Source: Brachypterus glaber
Lineage: Eukaryota; Arthropoda; Insecta; Coleoptera; Kateretidae
Length of the DNA: 64,000 nt
Direction: 5' to 3'
Assembly: GCA_958510825.1 (NCBI GenBank)
Contig: OY294044.1
Coordinates: 46,526,626-46,590,625 of the forward strand
The position numbers and the translations under genes are program-made. Positions 11,558 through 23,100 of this stretch are shown in pieces. Each line of letters begins with the position of its first letter. Positions within the stretch are counted from its first letter, which is position 1. Below the pieces are notes generated by a model. It was not told the DNA's origin. It did no database searches and saw only the letters and a list, made by a program, of their open reading frames with translations.

Positions 11558-12246
11558 TACCACTCCTAAAATTAAGGCTAAACTTCATTTGCTAAAAACG
11601 AAACTTTGGTGATTTATAATTTTACATTGGCTATAAAATAACGGATTCCATTTTTTTCGTTTCACTTTCGGGTTCGCCGGAAGTGGTACAAATATATATT
11701 TTTTAATGGAACACCCTGAAATTTTTTACATTGTTTTTTTAATTTTTTTTTTTTTCGTTTTCGTATTAAAACGAGATACACATAATTTACCTTCTTTTTA
11801 CTTAATCTTCAAAGTAAATCACAAATTTGGTATAAGAAAATAGCGGAAAAATTACAAATAAAGTTTACATGGACATATAAAATAGGAGTTCAGGGCAAAA
11901 AAAAAACGTTTTTTATATCTAATTCTCTGTCACTGATCAAATTTTTATTTTAATATTAGTTTCATATTTTTTAAGCTTAAGTAAGTAAAAACAAGGTAAA
12001 TTATGTGTATCTTTTTATATATAGAATTATCGGCTGAATTCAAAAATGTAAAAAATTACAGGATGTTCCATTAAAACAAAAAACATATTTATGCCACTTC
12101 CGGCGAAACCGGAAGTAAAACAAAAAAATTAACTCCGCTATTTTCTAGCCAATATAAAATAATATAAATCACCCAAGTTTCGTTTTTATTGAGTGAAGAT
12201 TAAACTTAATTTTGGGGGGAACATAAATAAAACTCACCCGGTATAC
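11558..12246. mobile_element. palindromic element, TACCGGGTGAG family, copy 1
   Basis: The right end reads AACTCACCCGGTATA. Inverted inner halves contain TTTCACTT, CGCCGGAAGTGG on the left and CCACTTCCGGCGAAACCGG on the right. Related copies are at 43834-44589 (both ends intact) and 50597-51911. The left end here is degraded. Confidence 0.65.
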
Positions 12247-13426
12247 TAAAGAAATTCCATAAATAAAACATTATTTTAGTAAATGATTGACTAAATGTTT
12301 AAAAATTAAATAACTTCCCTTAGGGACTATTTTTAATTTAAAATTAAAATCAAGATTAAAATGGAACGTTAACATCGGGAGCCTGATAGTTTTATACAAG
12401 TCTTAAGTTTAATAATGCCCTGTTTTTGTTATTAAGTTTTAAAACTTAATAAACATCATGTTAAAGGCCAAAAAAATCCAATTACTCAAGTCAAAATGTT
12501 TTTAAAAAATGGTCAAATTTAAATATACATCACGTCTAACTGCAAAAGAATTTGAATATAATAAAAATAATGAGATATATACTTATAAAAATCAAAAAGA
12601 ACCTTTTACAAATTCTTCCTACAAAACAAATGACTAAAAACTATGTATTCTAAAAATATTGTTACTATTTATTAAACAAAGTCTTTATGTTCTTTTAACT
12701 TATTGTGTAGAAACAATATACAGGGTTTCTTTTTCAATAAAAATTTGGAAAAATAAAATAAAATTTATAATACTGAAGTGCAGGAAGTTTAAAAAAAATG
12801 GATAAAAAAATATAATCACAAGACTTGCGTTACAAAGAACACCCTGTAAAAACTATCATTCAAATACAGTATTAACAATTCTAAAAAAAAACTATAAAAT
12901 GTGTCGACATTTAAATGTTTCATGTGTTATTAAATGTAAAATTGAAATAACTATCGTATATATCCCAAACCATAAAAGGGCACACCAAAATACATTATTT
13001 CTGAAAGATTTTTTTTTCGTTAAAAGTTGGTAGTTATTTTTAAACTTATTTTCTGCTTTTTATTACAAGTGGATAAAGATGCGAAAAAATTTAAAAAACA
13101 TAAAAAATTAAGAATTTTCAGCCTACAAAATCCAAAAAATGGTACCCTTAAGTCAAAAATAGCATTTTTTATGAGTCACTGTATTATTATTTGTGGCGTT
13201 CACTGTACCTCAGTAAATAACTTTTTAAAAAAAAATAATAACTTGTCATACCATTAGAGCTTCAGAAAATATACATATTTTCCTCAAACTTTCTGAAAAA
13301 TTCCCAATTTTCTATGTTTTCAAACGATTTGGCACTGTCCCAGTAAGTAAAACCGAATCTATACAGAAAAACAAATCTCAAACCGTTTCAAAGATGGCGT
13401 ACCCCCAGCGATCACAGACTTAAATT
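12247..13426. other. between IFT20 and PPM1G tails; PPM1G 3' UTR expected here
   Basis: IFT20 and PPM1G converge here. A minus-strand AATAAA (plus 13059-13064) lies about 365 bp past the PPM1G stop and is a candidate poly(A) signal. One short mariner-like element lies at 12721-12846. No other gene. Confidence 0.5.
12721..12846. mobile_element. mariner-like MITE
   Basis: A 126-bp element with inverted ends CAGGGTTTCTTT and AAAGAACACCCTG, flanked on both sides by TA, the Tc1/mariner target duplication. Confidence 0.6.
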
Positions 13427-13681
13427 TCACGTGGCAGTGGTGTCCACTTCGGGGGGCGTGGCTACGGCAGATTCTGTTGTGGACTCAGTCTTTGGCCGCT
13501 TGTTGCTCGACTCCGTCGTGGGCTCGGCCTCTGCCTCGTCGTTGCAGGCGGCCGCCGCCTTTTCGACCTCGCTGGCCGACCTCTTAAGGATGTTCGTCTT
13601 GAATTTGACGATGATGGCGGTCATGTTGTCGCAACCGGTACCGTCGCCCATCGTGTTGGGCGCCAAACAATGGTCAAACAT
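13427..13681 (-). CDS. PPM1G: PPM1G exon 9 with stop codon
   Basis: Acceptor TTTCAG before 13681, stop TGA at 13427-13429. [20 protein letters not shown] contains the last metal-binding Asp (D580), followed by an A/E/T-rich tail with SSNKRPKTE. It is much richer in G+C than its surroundings. Confidence 0.95.
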   Translation of the reverse strand: MFDHCLAPNTMGDGTGCDNMTAIIVKFKTNILKRSASEVEKAAAACNDEAEAEPTTESSNKRPKTESTTESAVATPPEVDTTAT

Positions 13682-16600
13682 CTGAAATAATAGTATTTTT
13701 TGAAGCCGGAATTTTAACTTTTGAACTAGAGAAACAGAAACATAATGTGGGACAAGATTTTTTTACAGTATATAACTGTCTTTTTAATTTCAAGTAGAAA
13801 ACAAACAGCTGCTTGTCAGAGTGACTCAATCACTAGAGTTTCTATGACACCTTTTTAGAGTTTATTCAGTTTTTTGTTTTTTTTTTTTGTTTGTTTTAAC
13901 CTCGTACTATTCTACTTAATTAAGTATCTTCTAAGTCCAGGACTTCTGTGGGCTAGTAGTAGAGGGAACCACCGGCTTATACTGACTTTCGAACCAGTTT
14001 TTATAGGGAGTGTCCGCTTCACTTATGCCTTCGCCAAATTTCAATTATTAATTAACTGAAAAAGGCAAATCGGCGCCAGTGAGAATCGAAATCACGCTAG
14101 TTGTAGTAGACTTGTCGGTTTTGATGATTTTTGTTCGTATAAATAACTGAACTATTTTCAGTTGTGTCATTTTGATTCGTATAAATAACTGAATTATTTT
14201 GAGTTATGTAATTTTTATTCGTATAAATAACTGAATTATTTTGAGTTGTGTCACTTTTAACGTCTTTTTTTAAAGAAGTCTTATTGTTTTAATCTGCAAA
14301 CACGGCACAACTCAAAATGTGTTTTTGAATTTTCGACTATGCAACCTATGTTCAGTTTTGAAACTTCAAAACCGACAGAAGCGCGCTCCGGCCAAGTCTC
14401 TCCTAAGCTAAGTGAACACAATTTTGATGAGTTAGGTACTAATCCCATTCATGGTATTGATGTGAAATGTGAATTTTGAGTTGTGTCACTTTTGAAGCAA
14501 TGGTGCGATATCTCTAAAATTGTGTCATAAGGGAGCTAAGCTTTTATACAATATGTATAATATATCAAAAATAAAATTACAAAAAAGTTACACAAAAAAA
14601 AATTGGGTAAAAAAACTTATAATCCCCCCCCCCCGTTTCGCACACCCCTGGTTAAAATAAGTACACGCAAATTATATTAATAGTTTTGCTGAAACACTTA
14701 CCTCTTCGCATATAGTAGACAACTTCTCGCACGTCTGCAACCTCGGTCGGACAAAGTCAACCACTTCCTGGCTCGACATGAAGTTCCAGATTCCGTCGCA
14801 AGCCAACACCATGAACTCATCGTCAGCCGGGTTAATCGTCAGCGTTTTGATGTCGGGCAGCGCCGTGATCATTTGTTCGCGGTCGCTGAGCTCTTTGTTC
14901 TGTTAATAATAGCATATCATCACTAATCTTTCAAAAAAAATGGTCAAACCTTTTTATAATCAATAGAGCTCGAGATAAGGGGATAAAAAGTTTGCCCAAC
15001 ACTGTTATACTATCTAGGTATTACAATAAAAACAGGACCTGAAAGTTTTATTTCAAAGCAAAATAAAACTTTTAGCCCTGATTTTTAATAATTTTAGACT
15101 TAAATTGTTAGTGAAATATATTTTGTTCTCTACTGGTAAATTTAGCAGTCACCAAAATGATTTGTCAGATTAATTACTAAAAAATGAGGTATTTTTTTTC
15201 AAAATATATTTTTTTATTAATAAAGACTTTTGTATAAAATTAATAAAAAAGATTGTATTACTGATACGAAGCTATGAATTTTTAAATATTTATCGAAAAT
15301 TCAAAAATAAGAATTTTGAAAGGTCGTCTTTTCCAAAATTTTAAAAAATCCTTTAAACTGCATTATACAAAAAATCCAAAATTCAAAAAAATCTAAAAAA
15401 AGTCGCAACCACTGATCGATTTGAAATGGAATTACCCTATTATTACTGCCATACTACCTTGCAACTTTGCCCAGAGCGTATAACTTTGCCCACCTGTAAG
15501 GTGATATGATTTTTTTCTTTTAACGTGGCATATAGCAGAAAGGTTTGATGTTAGCAGTTCGCTTTCTAGAAGTGTCGAGACGCGCTCAGTACTTCAACAG
15601 CTGCCCTACTGTTGTGTTGTGCTTCAAAATCAGGTAAGCAAATATCGGCGATATTTTGGCGGTTTTTAGCACTGAAAGCTAAGGTTTGCTGTGACTTTAT
15701 TTATTGCAACATTTTAATGAAATTTGGACTAGGTATTCCTTCACATCTTGTTACCAAAATAGTGATATAAAATTTTTGTTTATGTTAATGGGGCCGCCTC
15801 TGCAAAAGAAAAATGAAATAAAATTACATATTTTTATGTTAAAAACTAATCCTGTTTCGTGTCAAAATATTTTTAAGAAGAAACACGCTCCTTTTTTTAG
15901 TTCAAACTCTGTTTAAGATAGAAGTCGTTTATTTTTTATTAGTTTAAAGCTATAATGTTCTCTTACGCTGGTCATAGAACGATTTTTTGTATTTTTGTAG
16001 TTTTTTTAATAAAGAAATATGTTTCTCACTTTTTAAATTTTTTATTGCATCCCTATACAGTGAAAAACTTTTTTAAAAAGGTATACAGTGGACAAGGATG
16101 CATCGTTAAAGTTGCCTCAAAGTATTTTTATTTTTTTTGTATTGTGGGCAATTTTTGGATGCAACCTTGCCCACCCCTATCTTATTTTTTTTTCTCGTAA
16201 TTATCGTTAAGCTATTATACACTTTGACTTGATAACTTAAAACTGGAATCAATCATTTGGCTTAATTACTTTTATCGATTTTTTTTACAAAAATGTAATT
16301 AGCAATAAACCATATTTCCCTGGGCAAAGTTGCAAGGTTTTACGGTAAAAGAAAACTTTAAAGAGGATGTGGGTATTTTCCATTATTTTGAAGCATGACA
16401 AAAAAATCAAAAAAATCAAAAAAATGACTTGTGTAATAAATGTAATACTCGTTTTCTCCTGGTAAATCTCGTGGCAAATTAAGCAGTCACGAAATAAAGC
16501 TATCAGATTTAACTAAAAAAATAGGTATTGCACTTAAATTAGTGTAAACGGGACCTGAAAGATTCACGTCGAAGCAAAATAAAACTTTCAGGCCAAAATT

Positions 16601-16720
16601 TTTACTAACAAGGATAATAATTGTTATCTAGGGGTAAATCTCCCCTGATCGCAAATTCCCACATCCCATTAAAAAACGATTAATACACTTAAATTAGTAA
16701 ACATTGAGCGTAACATTTTC

Positions 16721-16761
<41 letters not shown>

Positions 16762-17124
16762 TAAAACAGAAACAGAGAAAATAAACAAATATATTAATCT
16801 GGCGCTTGAATTACAGCATATATGGAAAGTTCGGGAAACCACAATAGTACCAGTTATTATATCTGCTATTGGAGTTGTGTCAAAAAATTTAGTTAAACAT
16901 CTAGGAAAATTGGATATTGAAGAACATATTGTTTGTAACTTGCAAAGAATAGCAATCTTACAAACATGCCACATTGTTAGAAAGTTCTTAAACAATACAA
17001 TTACCTAAATAAATGGGTGGGATAGGGTGAAATCCCTTCTCACTCCTAATAACCTAATTCCCTTGAGAACTATAAGGAATAGGTGTCTTCCAGCTATTAG
17101 CTGAGAAGTAAAATACTAAATGAA

Positions 17125-17158
<34 letters not shown>

Positions 17159-20100
17159 TGTCTTTATTACGGCAGATTAATTACAATAAATTATTACAAC
17201 AAATTAAGCCGAAGGGCGAAGTTCAGGTGGATTCAAATGATCCCAGTATACATAAATAAATAAGCACAACCAAGTGCAAAATATGCACGCAAGTTTATGA
17301 TACAGATATGCACATAGAACCAATTGCATCCTCTGATCTACCACTTTGCTTATTTTGCTACTAAATAAAACTTTCAGGTCCGGTTTTCAATAATTTATGT
17401 GTAATACCTCATTTTTCTAATGGTAAATATGACAGCTGATTTTAGTGACCGCTAGATGGTTACTCCCATTCTCAATTCCGTTTGAAACTGTAGAGAGTTA
17501 AAAAAGTTTGGTTTTTGTCAATACTAAATCTAGGACTTAAGCTAGTAGCCTTAGTAGCGTCGCTGCCTTGGACAGGCAACAATCATCTGTAATTTGTTTG
17601 GTCTTTAAGAGACAGGCTCAGTGCCTATGGCTCATTTATCTAAAATTTGAATTAATTTGAATGGATAATTGGGGGAGTGAGTCTCTGCTCACTGATGCTG
17701 ATTTGCATCTGTCATGAATTTTTGGGTGTTGCGACGAGGAAGGTGGGAGGGGGATTTGGGGGGATGGAGTAGGGATTGGAGGGAGGTGTGGGGGGAGTGA
17801 AACTAGTTCACTGGTGCTGGAGATGCACCTGTCCTGTGTTTGTGGGCACCATTACTGGTTGAGGACATTTTTGATCTTTTTGTAAGAGTAGTGGATTTCA
17901 TGATCGTAATCTAGAAAATTTGAGATGAGGGGGTTTGGGTGGTCTAAATTGTCTTGTATAAAGGACTTACTGTATCGGATGATTTCCGTTTTTAGGAGGG
18001 GCATGTCGAGATCTCTGTGAATTTGGTTGTTCCGCATGAACCAGGGGGCATCAATGCATATTCTGAGTACCTTGTTTTGAAAGGCCTGAAGTTTGGCTGA
18101 GAGCGTTTTTTTAAGGGTGATTTTGTTCCAGGCTGGTGCTCCATAGAGGAGTACTGGCTTTAGAGTTTGGTTGTAAAGTAGAAGTTTGTTTTTAATTGAT
18201 AGGGGGCTCTTTCTCCCTATAAGAGGGTAGAGTTTGGAGAGGCGGGTGTTTGCTATTTGGAGGGTATTTTGGACGTGCTGATCCCACGTAAGATTTTTGG
18301 ATAGGGTAATGCCAAGGTATTTGGCATGGTTTTCCCAGTTAATGGCTTGGCCGTTTATCTGAATGGGTTGGGGTGGGCCTCTTCTAATCCTAGAGATTAG
18401 AATGCCTTTTGTTTTGTTAGCGTTTACTTTGATTTTCCATTTGGAGAACCATTTTATTAGGGCATCCATTTGGCGCTGGAGGGCGGTATGGATGCGCTGG
18501 GGGTTTTTAGCTTTTGCTAGTATGCCGGTATCGTCGGCGAACAGGGCTATTTCAGTAGCCTGTGTTTTTGGGATATCTGCGGTGAAGAGATTGTACAGAA
18601 GGGGGGATAGTGGGGAGCCTTGTGGAACGCCAGCTTCGATGGGGCGAGTGCTGGACTTAGAGTCGCCTATTTTGATTTGAAAGTCTCTGCCTTCGAGAAA
18701 GGAGGCTATGAGCTTGGTGATGCCTAGGGGGAGGCCGAGAAGATGAAGTTTGACTACAAGACCTATGTGCCAGACTTTATCAAAGGCTTTTGCGATGTCC
18801 AGGAGGATCAGTCCCGCGGCTTCGCGCCTATTTAATCCATCTGTAATTGAGTCTACCAGGCGAGCCACCTGGTGGACTGTGGAGTGTCTGCTTCGGAAAC
18901 CGAATTGCTCGTTTGGTAGGAGATTGAGCTCTTCAACTAAAGTTTGGAGTCTGGTTAAGATGACTTTCTCGGCTATTTTGCCCAGGGAGGATAGGAGGCT
19001 TATGGGGCGATAACTTTGGGGAAAGGTCGGATTTTGACCGGGTTTTTTTGATTACTATTACATCTGCGTTTTTCCAGGACTTTGGAAAATGTCGCAGTCT
19101 GAGCATTGCGTTAATAATGTTAACGATGGCCATGATGGTTTTGCGGGGGAGAATTTTTAAGATTTTATTCGGTATTTGGTCTGGGCCGGGGGCTTTTCTT
19201 TTTGGGAGATTTTTGATGATACTTTTGATTTCCTCGGGGGTTGTGGGGGTGATAATGTCGTTTTCGACTTGGGTTGTGATTCTATCGTAGGTGTGCTTTA
19301 TTTCTCTTTCGTGCGTGAGTTGCTCGTAGTCGGAGTCGTCAGAATCGGGTTCAGAGTCGGTTTCTGGTACGGGGTCAGGAATTGGGGGGTTTGGTTTGAA
19401 TTGATCTTGCATTGTGTCAGCAAATGCTTCGGCTTTTTCGGGGGTGGAGTAGACGACTCCTCTTAGGCCGTGTATTGGGGGGAAGCCTCTTTGGTGATCG
19501 AGGGATAGGGTTTTGGCCATTTTCCAAAGGGATCTATCCTGGGGGTTTAGGGATTTTAGTTTTCCCTCCCATCGGGAGTTTGCTAGGGTGTTTAGTCGGT
19601 CTTTGACTTCCTGAGTAAGTCTGTTCGCTTGGCGTTTAATGTGAGGGTCTTGAAGAGTGCGCGCTCTACGTAGAAGGCGGTTTTTCTCTCTGATTAAGTC
19701 TTTGAGATCTCGAGGAAGGTCTTGCGGGTTTTTAATTTCTACATTTTTAGTTAGTTTGGCTTCATCCATTGCGGATTTAATGACTTGGGTGAGATTGACT
19801 ACGGCGGTATCTAGTTCTTGGACGGTGTTTATAGGACTGATTGTGGTTTTGGTTTCTAGGAGTTGGGATATGAATGCGAAATCGTATACTGTCTTTTTAG
19901 TGTGGTTTGCGGTTGGTATGCCTCCTGCCGTGATAATGATTGGGAGGTGATCTGAGCTTAATTCGTGTTTTAATTCTATATTAATGTTTAGCGTCGTGTT
20001 TTTATACAAAACGATGTCAAGGACGTCGGGAAGGCCGAGGCCATAATGGGTTGGGGAATCAGGTGCGGTAACCATTATATGGTTACGTTGTAAAATATCG

Positions 20101-23100
20101 TTAAGCTTACGGCCATTGGCCGTAGTTGTTCTAGAGTGCCAAAGGGCATGTTTGCAATTCAAGTCTCCGGCTAGGATTGTTGGGTGGTTGTCATTGAAGT
20201 AGCCTTCGATGTCGGCGGGTCTAATTTCCCTATTGGGGGGTTTATAAAAGGACACGATCCTGAATTTGGAATTGTCGTGCATATTGACGAAGATGGAGGT
20301 AGTTTCGACTTGATCGCTTTGTGTGGGGGGAGCGTGTAAAAGATCGTGGGACAAATGTTTTTTAATATAAATTGCTGTGCCTCCTTTACGATCCAGGAGT
20401 CTATCGTTACGGTAACAGGAATAGTTGGGTATGGTACCCCTATGATGTGGTTTAAGACCAGTCTCTTGGACGAGGGCTATATCGATTTGATTGTCGTGAA
20501 GAAATTCTATGAACTCCGGTTTTTTAATTGAGAGGACATCAGCGTTCCAGGTGACGATTTTAAGGGCTCTGGGTTTCACTTGTCTATACATTTTGGGGTC
20601 CTAGGCTGGGCAATTGGAGGGTACTGAAAGCCTGCATGAAGCTGGCGAATTCTTGCACGAATGAGTGTATTTTTGAAATTTGGGTTTGATCGAAAATATT
20701 TGGGGGGTTGGCGCTGGGGCCTGGGGCCGCTTTGGGTTGTTGGGGGGTGGCGTTGGCTGCCTTTTGGGCATAGGAGGTGCCAGGGGTGAATTTTTGGGTT
20801 GGGGGGACCTTTAAGCCGGTTGGGAGGTTGTTAGAAGGGTGTTTTGGGCATTTGTGATAGTTGGCTGTGTGAGGGCCAAGGCAGTTTGCGCATTTAGCGT
20901 CTGTGTTGCGGGGTTTGTCACATGTTTTTGTGTGATGATCTTTTGCGCATTTGACGCATTTGGCTGTAGCTCTGCAATTGGCCTGGGAGTGACCGAATAG
21001 CTGGCATTTGTGGCATTGCCGGAATTTTGGCTTATAGGTCTGGCTTTCGACCTTGATTACTAGGTGTAGAAGCCTAGTTTCTTTGAATATAGGGTGTTGA
21101 TGTCCGGTCACCTTGGGAAGGATGACTAGGACTAGTGGCATGGGGGTTTTGTCTTTGGTACGCGTCATTCTGGCGACTGACGTGGGGGTGTATCCTCGCT
21201 CGATGAGAGTTGCTGCGACGTCTTTTACGGCTATTTGAGTGGGGATTCCCCGGATTACGGCGTGAATCGCCTTGTCTTCCGGGAGGGTGAAGCTGTGATA
21301 CGGAATTTTCTCCGTATCAAGGTGTTTCGTGACTTTGCGGAAGTCGTCACTAGTCTGAGTGCGAATTTGAACACCGTCGGTGGTGTTCTTCGCGTGTAAA
21401 ATATTAATTCTTTGCGAATTAAAATAGCTCGATAGGGCTAGCCACTTTTCAGGGGCTCGGATTATGATGGGGGGGATTTTTGGGGCTTTTTGGGCTTCTT
21501 GGTCGGGGGTTGGGGGTTTGGCGGCGGGTTGGTTTATTAAACCGGAAGGTTGGTTTGTTAAGCCGGAAGGGACCGGGGCGGGGGGGGGGGGGGTGGCCCT
21601 GATCCGGAGGGTTTAGGGGCCGTGTCGGAAGCGGCCCCTTTTTGGGGGATTTTTTGGCTCTTAGCCGGAATTGTGTTTAGCTCCGTTTCGGAGCCGGAAC
21701 TTTTTGGGCGCTTTTTTTGTTTTCTGCGTTTTCGCGGGGATAGTGTGGGGGATCTGGGGGATTCGCTCCCTGAGGCGAATTCCACTCCGGACATGTCTGA
21801 TTCGGAGGGTTCAGGGGCATCGGAGGACAGGCAACAAAACTGCATCTAAAAATTCAACTTTAACTACATCTACTTGCAACTTCTACAATCTGATTGGCCA
21901 GGAAGAATATGCGTAAATGGAATGGCATTGTGAATAAAAGGGATACGTGTGTATAATCTGTATATTCAAGTGAGCGTATTATTACCTGTTTGTAGGCGTG
22001 GTCACCAATGGCTCGCGAGAGGTTTAGGCCGCCGTTGACTCGGCCGTCCAAGGTCACTTTTCCGCCCGCCTTCACGACACGCTCGCGTTCTGGCTCGTCT
22101 TCCGGTTTGTGGTCAAAGCTCATTTCGACCGCTTTACCTGGAAAACAAGAAATCTTTTTAGATGGGTGGCAATATCTTTAAATCGCTATGTCTGAGAAAC
22201 TAATAATCCTACGACAAAAACGTTTAAAAATGTTTTTTTTTTTACTAAAAAGAAAAGAGTGTATTTCAATGCTTTTAATTTTAGAATTCTAAACTATACA
22301 AGTGAAAAAATATGCGTGCAAAACAAATTCATTTCATACATTACATTTAATGTAACCTGGAGTGCCATCTCACACTAAAACAATTTGTTTAGGTGATATA
22401 CTAATATTTATTATTGTTAAAAATAAAACTTGTATTTGCATCTTAAAGATATTACACTTAAATTATAAGGTTTATTCACGCGCGTAAACAATAATATATA
22501 ATAATATTGGCAAAAATTGCATGCGAATTTGGCCAGTATTGCCAAAAGATATATGGGCCAAAACCGCATGCGATTTTTGCCAATATTGCCAAAATAGCAA
22601 TATTGTTTACACCTGAATTATAGGGCGTAGTTGAGGTAGCGATTTTCAAGAATACAGGGTCGGATTTTATTCAAGTAAAAAATGTATAAAGTTTAATACA
22701 AACAGGGCTCCGACCGAAAATTTTCAAATTTTTTTTATGATTTTATGACAATTTTAGACATTTTATGACAAATTTTATGACAAAATATTTGGACAAAAAA
22801 GCGGAAATCTTCCATTTTAAATCCTTATTCTACAGCACTCTATCTATAGTTAGCCAGGACCGGACCGAGCCAGTCGAAGCCCCGGGGAAACAGAATTTTA
22901 TGATGTATTTTAATTTTAAAACAGTGTTGCAATTCAAAGTTTCATAAAAAAGCTTGAAAGCTCTAGCACCTCAGGAGATATTTTTTTATTTAACGTTTGG
23001 ACCAAACCAAAAAGTTTTACAAACTTGAAAAGTGACGAAAAAAAAATGGTCGTCAGCCCTCAACTAAGTTAGCGCAGGCGACATTTTTTACGAATTCTGT

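Larger units (their letters stand above)
17583..21824 (-). mobile_element. Jockey-like non-LTR retrotransposon, nearly full length
   Basis: Two overlapping ORFs (gag-like ORF1, then endonuclease/reverse transcriptase ORF2) on the minus strand, inside a PPM1G intron and in the same orientation as the gene. The boundaries follow a 13-bp direct repeat, GGACAGGCAACAA, at 17570-17582 and 21825-21837, a candidate target-site duplication. The 3' UTR contains a diverged direct repeat (about 17670-17730 and 17790-17850). It is GC-richer than the surroundings. No obvious poly(A) tail, so the 3' boundary is tentative. Confidence 0.75.

Noticed and set aside
16669..16995. 108-codon minus-strand open frame with an Ile run
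   Set aside because: Antisense to the LINE C-terminal fragment; the Ile run is the ATA microsatellite.
16723..17156. CRISPR-like or satellite array
   Set aside because: Simple ATA microsatellites; this is a eukaryotic nuclear window and no spaced direct-repeat array with unique spacers exists.
18363..19950. Several plus-strand open frames
   Set aside because: All are antisense shadows of Jockey-like ORF2, which has clear endonuclease and reverse transcriptase motifs on the minus strand.
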